64,000 nucleotides of DNA from Rhyacophila brunnea (lineage: Eukaryota > Arthropoda > Insecta > Trichoptera > Rhyacophilidae), in NCBI GenBank assembly GCA_022495005.1, contig JAGYXB010001569.1, forward strand, positions 496,001-560,000. Reading direction: 5' to 3'. The stretch's first letter is position 1, and each line of letters begins with the position of its first letter. Positions 56,913-64,000 of the stretch are shown in pieces. The translations under genes were made by a program, and so were the position numbers. The notes below the pieces were generated by a model. The model had not been told where the DNA came from. It saw only the letters and a program-made list of their open reading frames with translations, and searched no databases.

Positions 56913-57955
56913 GCCGAGGGCCTCGTATTTATATTATTGCTAGGTATTGCATTGAATAAACCTGTGCCGGCCGCCTTACACACTGGACAACGCGGCGCGG
57001 TGGTGTTGGATTTTCTACAGTAAAAACAAATAGGATGCGTAATTTTGCGACATTGAAAGTAATGGTGGCCTACGTCCAAACATTTTTTGCACGTGGTGGC
57101 AGACTGAGATAAAACGGGGGGTAAAATAGCTGGAGATGTGGCTGACGTCGAAGTACCTGGAGAGTTTAATGCCGCTACAGAGGATTGTTGGATGGGGTTG
57201 ACATCTCCACCAACTGCCGGACCGATACCAATTTCATCTATCTCTCGGCAGCTAGTTTCGATGTCTTCCAATGAATAAACCCCTCTGGAGACTAAAGCGC
57301 TCTTGTAGCTGTGATGCACCCCCTTTTTGATAAAATTTACTAGCTTTATTTCTGGGACGTCACCCAGCCTGCTAGCCATTTCTTTCATCTCCATTATATA
57401 AGAATATACATCTTCCCCGGGAAGTTGCTTCCTAGTAATTATTAGCGCGTTTAATTTATCCATCACTTCCGCCCCTTCAAACCTATCGTAAAGTGCCCGT
57501 TTAAGGTCATCCCATGATGTAAACGAGTTCTTTGCATATCTGTACCATTTTAAGGCTAGCCCTTTCAAAAGTTCAGGGAAACATGCTACCATTACCTCCG
57601 AAGGCGTCTTCCGGCCGACTCTTAACTCCTCTACCCTAGTAATAAATTCATGTACTGAGGTAGTACCGTCGAATGAGACATTATATGATTTAAGGGTTAT
57701 TTCCTTTGGGGTGGCATTGCAATTAACAAGGACTTGAGGAGTGCTACTAGCGTTGAATGAACCAACCGTCGACCTAGCTCCATAACCTGCCTTCCAGGCC
57801 GAGGCTTGTAACCTCATTTCCCCTAATGATTTAGAAGGAGTGATCCCTCTTTTTAATAAGGCTAACTCTAATTCCGGTTTGTTCCATGTCTCTTCGAAAT
57901 CGATCGGAGTATTGATCAATTCCGAAGCGTCGAGATCCATGTTGTTTTTCGACAT
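56873..57955 (-). CDS. gag: Gypsy D Gag
   Basis: 360 codons from MSKNNMDLDASEL (chosen because homology with copy C starts there; the open frame extends 16 codons further upstream). Gag domain with FEETWNKPELELALLKRGI, FDGTTSVHEFITRVEELR, LLKGLALKWYRYAKNSFTSW and LPGEDVYSYIMEMKEMASRL. C-terminal CCHC knuckle CKKCLDVGHHYFQC, then a Cys4 cluster CFYC-X9-CPVC. It ends at TGA 56873-56875, 10 codons after the slippery heptamer. Intact: particle assembly and RNA packaging. Confidence 0.92.
   Translation of the reverse strand: MSKNNMDLDASELINTPIDFEETWNKPELELALLKRGITPSKSLGEMRLQASAWKAGYGARSTVGSFNASSTPQVLVNCNATPKEITLKSYNVSFDGTTSVHEFITRVEELRVGRKTPSEVMVACFPELLKGLALKWYRYAKNSFTSWDDLKRALYDRFEGAEVMDKLNALIITRKQLPGEDVYSYIMEMKEMASRLGDVPEIKLVNFIKKGVHHSYKSALVSRGVYSLEDIETSCREIDEIGIGPAVGGDVNPIQQSSVAALNSPGTSTSATSPAILPPVLSQSATTCKKCLDVGHHYFQCRKITHPICFYCRKSNTTAPRCPVCKAAGTGLFNAIPSNNINTRPSAKNPRRPPHTNPR
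56906..56912 (-). promoter_or_regulatory. -1 frameshift slippery heptamer, Gypsy D gag-pol
   Basis: A AAA AAC in register with gag (GCA AAA AAC). It lies in the loop of a short inverted repeat, CCTCGG...CCGAGG. The -1 frame is open into protease. Same site as copy B. Confidence 0.88.
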
Positions 57956-60642
57956 TACCAGGTTATAAAAGGAGGTTAAAAAAAACAAACTGCATACAAG
58001 CAAGTAAGTTAAATCCTAGCAACAAGGAAATGCAAGCACTAATTGATTTAATTGCTGAATTAAATGAGAAAAGAGAGAAAAAAAAGGAATAGACTGAACT
58101 ATTTGTTCACTACACGCAAACAATGGGCCCAGCAGAATTTGCGTGAGTGATGTGTCAACGTGTCCGCTCTTCACTCTGACCCAGAGAGTGCTGTGCAAGA
58201 GGGTGTGTGGTATAATAAGTAGCAAGATGTCGACCTAACGCGGGTGAAAACGAAGAACGGAAGATATCAACATCCGTTGGAGACCTATAAACAAACAGAG
58301 AATCCGACGTTCGCTGCCGTCCAGCGTTATTGGCGAAAGGTCGTGTGATTAGATGACGTGTATGTAGTGTACCTGACACTAACTGGAATGCCTCATTCCC
58401 TTCGGCTAGCGTCACCCCCAAATCGAAATTTGGTTGTCAATAACAAGCAGGCGAACAATTACAAACCCCTTGTTATCAATTGTAACCACAATAGAAAAAG
58501 GAGCGGCAACCACTCGAGTGTAATGATTACGTCATCCGGAATGACGCTGCCAAAAGCAACAAGAAGCAATACCAGAACAACACTAGTGAAATTTAGGAAA
58601 AAAAAAAAAAAAATTTTCTATTTATAATATATTGAATAATGCTTACTAAGACGTGTGTTAATAAAAATAGGCTTAAAAAAAATTCTAGCAAGGGTCAAGA
58701 AAGAAATATAATCTCGAAGTACCTAAATGAACCGTCCTACTTTGTTAATTGTTATCTCTCCTATGAGTGTAATGAACAGAGAAAAAAATTTTACCTCTCA
58801 GTGGTAATCACAACCGCCTAACGATATAAAAAAACTAAACAATACCAACACCCAGCAATAAATAACGATAAAACAGATAGGAATTAGAATGCAATACAAA
58901 TAAAACGGCTATCACGTTGTTTAATGAATAGTTTTGTGGACTAGTACAAAACCAGAATATATAAAAATGTTACAATAAAAATTCACTAAAAAAGACGACA
59001 TTTAATCAAAAAAATAATTATTCGTGGGCGCATACTCGCATATAAATGTGTAAAATTGCTTTAAAAAATGATCAAATAAATAATGATTATATAAATAATT
59101 GTCGATTAAAAATTTAACGTGGATTACGTACAACATACGTGATAGATAAGAAAAAAACACAAAACAGAAGCCAATAAAGAAAATAAATTAAAACTCGCCA
59201 GAGTTATAAATTAAATATAAATGTACAGACGTTTCTAAAATAGTCAATAAATATTTCTATTAAATAAATTAAGAGACTTCACTAATTTTCCAATATATTA
59301 GTTCTTCAAATCTAAATCAATAACATATAAATTGGCAACAAAGTTTCGTTTTGATTGATAGTTTAACTGGAAATAATTCTTTTAACAATCCCTGACACAT
59401 GTGACTCCTAGTGCACTGTCACCCTGGGTACGAAATTCTAACAAAAGATATTGAGTTTACTAAGCTTGATTTGAAATAATTAACGTCCGAAAGAAAAAGG
59501 AATGAATTTAAATTGATTATTTAATTTTGAATTAATTGGGAATGATTTGATAAACTAGATAAATGTATGTTGCTTTTGGTACTGAATGACGACAATAATA
59601 TTCGTGGGAAAATAAAATTTTTTTTTTTACAGAAAGATCACATGTTTAGTAAAAGGTACATATCTTTAGTATTCTCCAGGGGATCTTCGTCTCCATGTGG
59701 TTATCCCAAGGGATTGCAGAGCTGGTTTTCCTTGTGTTTCAGAAGAGGGTAGTAGTAACGTGTTTTTGTCAATTTTATCCTGCCGAACTTCCTTTTGTGA
59801 TTCCTGGCTTTTTATTCACAGCAGCATAACAATTTCTCCACAGGTTATTTGCAGCATGGCCAATATTGAACAAATTCCCTCACAGCATGACTATTCCCGT
59901 TTAGTATTCTGAAACATGGGCGGAAAGCCAGATTAGCGATATCTCAACAAGTCAAAGGTACAGGAAGCCAAGCGATGGTAAAAATTTATGAAGCAGCAAC
60001 AATAAGATGATGGTTATACAATTTGAAATACCTTTAGTTTGTAGAATATGAGCTCCCACCCATCCACGTGCTTGCTGCTAGAAACCTGACAAGGTCCAAT
60101 GAAGTTAGAAGAAATTCCGAATTTAATAAATAAAACTTTGTTGCGAAAAGAGTAATAAAAAAAAAAAAAAAAAATTATAACGAATAAACTGTTAATAATT
60201 TGGAAAGAAATATTTTATTTCAGGCGAAGAACGAAAATTTTAACGTCTATACTTGTGAACGACTGGCGAGTTAATGATCACTTTATTCCGCCGATAATGC
60301 AACAATTCTTCCCTCGAAACGTAATTGCGCAACGCCTGTGCTTATGCAACCTGCAACGCATGCAGGTGAAGACGGTGGTATTCAAAATGGCCGCTCTATC
60401 GATGTACGAAAAAAAAAATCTGTCAGAATGGCTTCACTGCACAACACAAAAGACGAAAATACAATACAATACATACAAAAAATCGCCTATTGAACGAGAT
60501 TGCCAGAGTGGTATATGGGATGATAGATCATCCGAACAATGTAAGCAAATGATATGGAGAAATGAAATAACGCACGCGTAGCACTTGTTTAGAGTGAGCA
60601 GTAATAAAAGCGATAAAAAGAAACATAAAAGAAACTGCCACT
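57956..60642 (-). other. Gypsy D 5' leader
   Basis: 2.7 kb between PBS and gag. The part next to gag (58080-58465) is shared with copy C. A block near 59490-59550 (GGAATGAATTTAAATTGATTA-like) resembles 49930-49960 in the 3' region. A-runs at about 58598 and 60155. A 108-codon plus-strand ORF at 60255-60581 is not recognised. Otherwise nothing seen. Confidence 0.65.
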
Positions 60643-60660
60643 AAAACACTGTTGGCGCCA
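60643..60660 (-). other. Gypsy D primer-binding site
   Basis: Two bases after the LTR end, the minus strand reads TGGCGCCAACAGTGTTTT. TGGCGCC starts are typical of sites primed by tRNA-Lys; the tRNA was not checked. This fixes the element orientation as minus. Confidence 0.78.
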
Positions 60661-60662
60661 AA

Positions 60663-61436
60663 TGTAACGTAGGTTTTGTGTCAAGGTTTATAGAGGAGAT
60701 ATATGTATATGCCGGCTAGCCAGTATAAAAGACTACTACCTTCCGGTCGTGGGTTTTTTGAGTACCAACGGCCGTTATCAAATTTCATTTCTCCGGAACG
60801 TAAATATCTAAAGGATAAACCAATGTATAATACCCAGCACGGATGCTGGAAGGTGGGCGCCAGCCCCTAGATCTGAGAAGGCTATAAATTTGGGAGTCTA
60901 GGAGCGAAATAAAAGTTTAAGTTGAGTTCAAGATATAAGTTATATATTGTCGATAAGTTTGACAGGTAAATTACAGGTTAGAAAAATGAACAATTGCAGC
61001 TAACGGATCAAACCCTGAATAACGAGAAAATACACTCTGACAATCCCACGAGAGGGATTAATAAATAATGGAACCAATGGAACGATACAGCTTACGATAA
61101 TCCAGGTCTCCTTGGTGGAACCAAATTCCGACGTCGGCAAGCCTTTGTCCGGGCGTTGTCTTTACGTCGGTAAGCCATCTCCAATTCGGGCGGACCGATT
61201 TAGGCCACCCATGCACGTCCGTCCTGCCTCGAGGTCCCCACACGTGAGCACCGTGTCACCAGCCTCTCGTCTCCTTCATCGATTATTAATTTATCTCCGT
61301 ACAAATTCGCCAATCACAACACCAAAAAACAGCAACTCATTCCCGTCGCCAGCCGCCATCTTGCTTTTGCCTCCTTCTCCGTGTTGCCAGCGTAAAACTT
61401 GTTTTCCTTAGTGTGGCAAGTTAATATAACATGACA
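60663..61436 (-). repeat. Gypsy D 5' LTR
   Basis: 774 bp, same length as the 3' LTR, 6 differences counted (for example TAGGCC/TATGCC near the start, CCCGCG/CCCACG, GGCTAC/GGCCAC). Confidence 0.9.
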
Positions 61437-64000
61437 CAGGTTAGTGTTTATTCGGTCTATGTGTTCGAGAGAAATGTCATCTTTCACGGGTCTTAGGCTG
61501 CTTTCCTCCTGACTTCGTCTGTGTGGGCTGTTGTAACCGATTGTCGCTCGGCTCAGAGTTTTGAGGGCGGTTAGCGGTAGCTGAGACTGTGAACAGAGAG
61601 GGGCAGCTTTGGACCTGTAATCAATAATTGACAGTTTTATATTTGTTAACTATTCCTGTGTCGCAGTTGTTTGTTCTTGTTGGGTCCTGCCTTTATTCTC
61701 CTTAGGAAGGTCCTGGGTCTGTCATGGTCCATGATGGTATTCTCGTCGTAGTCATTAAGATTTTTGATTGTGGCATTTGGATGGTTATCCATTGACGCGT
61801 AGAATTTTGTGGCTAGCTTTCCGATATGCTCTTCTAGCGTTTCCATTTCTAGGTCTCTATGTAATATTGTGTTGCGGACGTAATTCGGAGCGCCTGTGAT
61901 CGATCTTAAGACTACGTTTTGTACTAACTGCAGCTTCTTGATGAGATTTGTGCTGCCGTGTGCCCATATGGGGCACGCGTATGTCATGATTGGTCTGATA
62001 ATCGCTGTATGTAATAGCAGTTTGCCTCTCATAGAGACTTTGCTGCGTCTACCTAGCATTGGAATTAGTCTGGCTTTTACTATTCTAGCTTCTCTGTCTT
62101 TTGCGTTGACGTGTTTGAAGAATGTAAGATTCTTATCTACGTGTAGTCCTAAATATTTAACCGTGGTTGACCACGGGATTAGTTTTTTGTTCATGACGAG
62201 TTGATTTCTGCTTTTTCGGAGTCTATCGGTTCGATGTCTGAAAATGATTGCCTCACTTTTGCTGGCATTTAATTTGATGCGCCACTTGTCGCACCATTTA
62301 ACTATTTCGTTAGCTGCTAGTTGTACTAATTTAGTGGCCTGGTTGAGTTGAATAGATCTGGCTAGTATGGCGGTGTCGTCTGCGTATTGTGCGACTATGC
62401 AGGATCTAGCGGAGGAGTTGCTTGGAATAGGTATGTCTCTAGTGTAGAGGTTATAAAGGATGGGGGCGAGCACCGATCCTTGGGGGACTCCAGCTTTAGT
62501 GCGTCTGATGGAAGATTTGATTCCGTGATATTTGATTGAAAATTGTCTTCTGGTTAGGAAGGAGTTTAGGATGTTGATCATCGGCAGTTCTATTTCTGCT
62601 CTGGAGAGTTTGACGATCAGTCCCTCGATCCATACCTTGTCGAAGGCCTTCGCTATGTCTAGGATCAGTCCTGTGGTGAATTGTCGATGGTTGAGTGCAT
62701 CTTTAATGTACTCTGTGGTGCGTAACAGCTGGTGGTTCGTGGAGTGGCCTTTTCTAAAACCATGCTGTTCGTCTGGTATGAGTTTTTTCTCATCTATGGT
62801 GATTTGAAGTCTTGATTTTATGGCTCTTTCTAGAATTTTACTCATCGTGGGGAGTAAACTAATTGGCCTGTGGTTCTGGGGGAGTTTTAAGTTCTTGCCA
62901 GGTTTTGGCAAGAGGATAATGTCAGCATTTTTCCATGAGTCAGGGAAGTATTGCTGTTCTAAGCAGGCGTTGAGTATGTTGGTTAGGTACTCAACGCCAG
63001 TGTCTGTGAGCTTTTTAAGGGTAAGGTTACTTATCCCATCTATGCCAGGAGCTTTGCGGTTTCTTAGTCGCTTAATTAAGAATTCGGTTTCGTCTATTGT
63101 GACGGCTACCATTGGTGGCGGTGGAGGACTAGGTGAGGCATTGACTATGGTTCTGGCTTCTCTGTTGATTGATTTTATGTGTCTTCTTTTATCTCTGAAT
63201 TGAGTGTCTGAGTCTGAGTCTGAATCTGTGTCTGAGTATGAGTCTGTATCCGAGTCCGAATCTGCTATCGGGTTTGGAGTGAATTGGTCTTCTATGCTGT
63301 CCGCAAACAGTTCGCACTTGTCTTGGGTAGAGTAGACTGGGCCTCTTGGGCCGTCTAGTGGCGTAATGGGACATTTTTTGACCCGCAGGATTTTAGTTAA
63401 TGACCAGTAAGGGTGGCTGCCCTTCACTAAGTCTTCTAGTTTTTTTACCCAAGTTTCCTCGGAAAAGCGTCTGATTTCTTTTCTGACTTTCTTCTTCAGC
63501 TCTTTGGCTTTAGAGATGACAGCAGGATCGCCCGTGTCCTGACCGAGTTTTCTAGTTATATTTCTCTCCGTTATGAGGAGTCTAATCGGTTTTGGTAAGT
63601 CGAGTCTGTGTTTGAGGTCTGGGCTAATAGGGGTTGAGGCTGCTTTAAGAGCCTCCTGTATGGTAGTCGTTAGATCTGATATTGCGGAGTCTATTTCTAT
63701 TTCGTTTGTGAGAAGTGTGCGGGGTGTGAGATGTTCCTCCATATAGGCACCGAAATCTTCCCATGATACTTTGTATCTGGTGGAGTCGGGCAGTGTAGCA
63801 AAAGGGTCTACTGGGTCTCCCAGGTACAGTAGGACGGGTTTATGGTCTGAGTTAAGCTCGTCTAGTGCTCGGATAATTGGAATGTAGCTAGTGTTCCTGA
63901 GGATAGCGAAGTCCAGGACGTTGAAAGGTTGCCAAAGTGTACGTATGGTGGTCTCTGAGGGAGCCACTATGATTGATTGGGTGTCCTGAGTGAACTGAAA
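61437..64000 (-). mobile_element. Jockey LINE-C, 3' two-thirds, continuing past the window
   Basis: ORF2 and 209 bp of 3' UTR; the 5' portion (endonuclease start, ORF1) is beyond 64000. The 3' UTR is cut by Gypsy D. No frameshift in the visible 785 codons, so it may be a recent copy. Confidence 0.87.
61646..64000 (-). CDS. Jockey LINE-C ORF2 (endonuclease end and RT), open to window edge
   Basis: Endonuclease C-terminus LDFAILRNTSYIP and ELNSDHKPVLLYLGD (Asp-His motif). Basic linker with a Ser/Asp repeat (63210-63262, about residues 236-253 from 63967). RT: NRKAPGIDGISNLTLKKL, IILLPKPGKN, NHRPISLLPTMSKILERA, DEQHGFRKGHSTNHQL, LILDIAKAFDKVW, GVPQGSVLAPILYNLYTRD and VAQYADDTAILA (YADD 528-531 counted from 63967). 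C-terminal part TVKYLGLHVDKNLTFFKHV to MTYACPIWAHG and a stop at 61646. Complete RT; reads through the window end. Confidence 0.93.
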   Translation of the reverse strand, partial: FQFTQDTQSIIVAPSETTIRTLWQPFNVLDFAILRNTSYIPIIRALDELNSDHKPVLLYLGDPVDPFATLPDSTRYKVSWEDFGAYMEEHLTPRTLLTNEIEIDSAISDLTTTIQEALKAASTPISPDLKHRLDLPKPIRLLITERNITRKLGQDTGDPAVISKAKELKKKVRKEIRRFSEETWVKKLEDLVKGSHPYWSLTKILRVKKCPITPLDGPRGPVYSTQDKCELFADSIEDQFTPNPIADSDSDTDSYSDTDSDSDSDTQFRDKRRHIKSINREARTIVNASPSPPPPPMVAVTIDETEFLIKRLRNRKAPGIDGISNLTLKKLTDTGVEYLTNILNACLEQQYFPDSWKNADIILLPKPGKNLKLPQNHRPISLLPTMSKILERAIKSRLQITIDEKKLIPDEQHGFRKGHSTNHQLLRTTEYIKDALNHRQFTTGLILDIAKAFDKVWIEGLIVKLSRAEIELPMINILNSFLTRRQFSIKYHGIKSSIRRTKAGVPQGSVLAPILYNLYTRDIPIPSNSSARSCIVAQYADDTAILARSIQLNQATKLVQLAANEIVKWCDKWRIKLNASKSEAIIFRHRTDRLRKSRNQLVMNKKLIPWSTTVKYLGLHVDKNLTFFKHVNAKDREARIVKARLIPMLGRRSKVSMRGKLLLHTAIIRPIMTYACPIWAHGSTNLIKKLQLVQNVVLRSITGAPNYVRNTILHRDLEMETLEEHIGKLATKFYASMDNHPNATIKNLNDYDENTIMDHDRPRTFLRRIKAGPNKNKQLRHRNS

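Larger units (their letters stand above)
48665..61436 (-). mobile_element. Ty3/Gypsy copy D, full-length 12.8-kb element with both LTRs
   Basis: Minus strand, right to left: 5' LTR 60663-61436, primer-binding site, leader 57956-60642, gag 56873-57955, pol (PR, RT, RNase H, IN) to 52793, long 3' region, 3' LTR 48665-49438. The two 774-bp LTRs differ at 6 sites that I counted. A solo LTR-X of 945 bp sits in the RT and one nonsense codon lies before RNase H. Flanking bases GCTT and CAGG do not form a target duplicate. Confidence 0.9.

Noticed and set aside
60255..60581. Plus-strand 108-codon ORF in the Gypsy D leader
   Set aside because: No recognisable motif, no counterpart in copy C, and composition like its AT-rich surroundings.
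1..64000. CRISPR arrays, bacterial operons, rRNA
   Set aside because: No regularly spaced identical repeats, no ribosome-binding-site-led gene clusters and no rRNA-like stretches; content is eukaryotic retrotransposons.

Overview
This window is a transposon graveyard from an animal genome, most likely an insect or other arthropod. No host gene, tRNA, rRNA or CRISPR array could be supported. Nearly every recognisable coding stretch is retrotransposon-derived, and nearly all of it reads on the minus strand. The families are Ty3/Gypsy LTR elements, a LINE carrying RNase H (here LINE-A), an R1-like LINE with a C-terminal zinc knuckle and no RNase H (LINE-B), and Jockey-type LINEs (LINE-C and one other). 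The mix of Jockey, R1-like and Gypsy families is what points to arthropods. All family names here are local labels.

Layout. 1-2893: Gypsy copy A, pol only. 2894-10428: LINE-A, split by a solo LTR of an unidentified family (LTR-X, 4561-5537) and by a second, 5'-truncated LINE tail (7467-8328). 10429-11229: solo Gypsy LTR. 11234-12186: non-coding with diverged repeats. 12187-12870: Jockey RT scrap. 12874-16993: old third Gypsy lineage (protease and gag relics). 17208-26615: Gypsy copy B (3' LTR, 4.2-kb non-coding 3' region, pol, gag). 26616-27352: truncated LTR-X. 27353-33595: LINE-B copy 1, followed directly by LINE-B copy 2 (33596-33921, tail only). 33922-36740: 5' half of a Jockey LINE. 36873-41101: Gypsy copy C with its middle replaced. 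41102-44419: LINE-B copy 3. 44420-45040: plus-strand fragment of a related R1-like LINE. 45041-47445: internally deleted LINE-B copy 4. 47446-48021: second copy of the LINE-A 5' end with the same LTR attached. 48665-61436: 12.8-kb Gypsy copy D with two LTRs. 61437-64000: Jockey LINE-C, open to the window edge.

Copy D is the key element: 774-bp LTRs differing at only 6 positions by my reading, a primer-binding site, gag, a canonical -1 slippery heptamer, and pol. It has one nonsense codon and a later LTR-X insertion in the RT. Copy B shows that the frameshift site, the gag zinc-binding layout and parts of the very long 3' non-coding region are conserved.

The strongest candidates for something undescribed are: (1) LTR-X, whose copies keep at least three hairpins by paired substitutions; (2) the 3.3-4.2-kb conserved non-coding block between pol and the 3' LTR of the Gypsy elements; (3) a Gag with a CCHC knuckle followed by a Cys4 (CX2C-X9-CX2C) knuckle. 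All similarity statements come from reading the sequence by eye; no alignment or database search was run.
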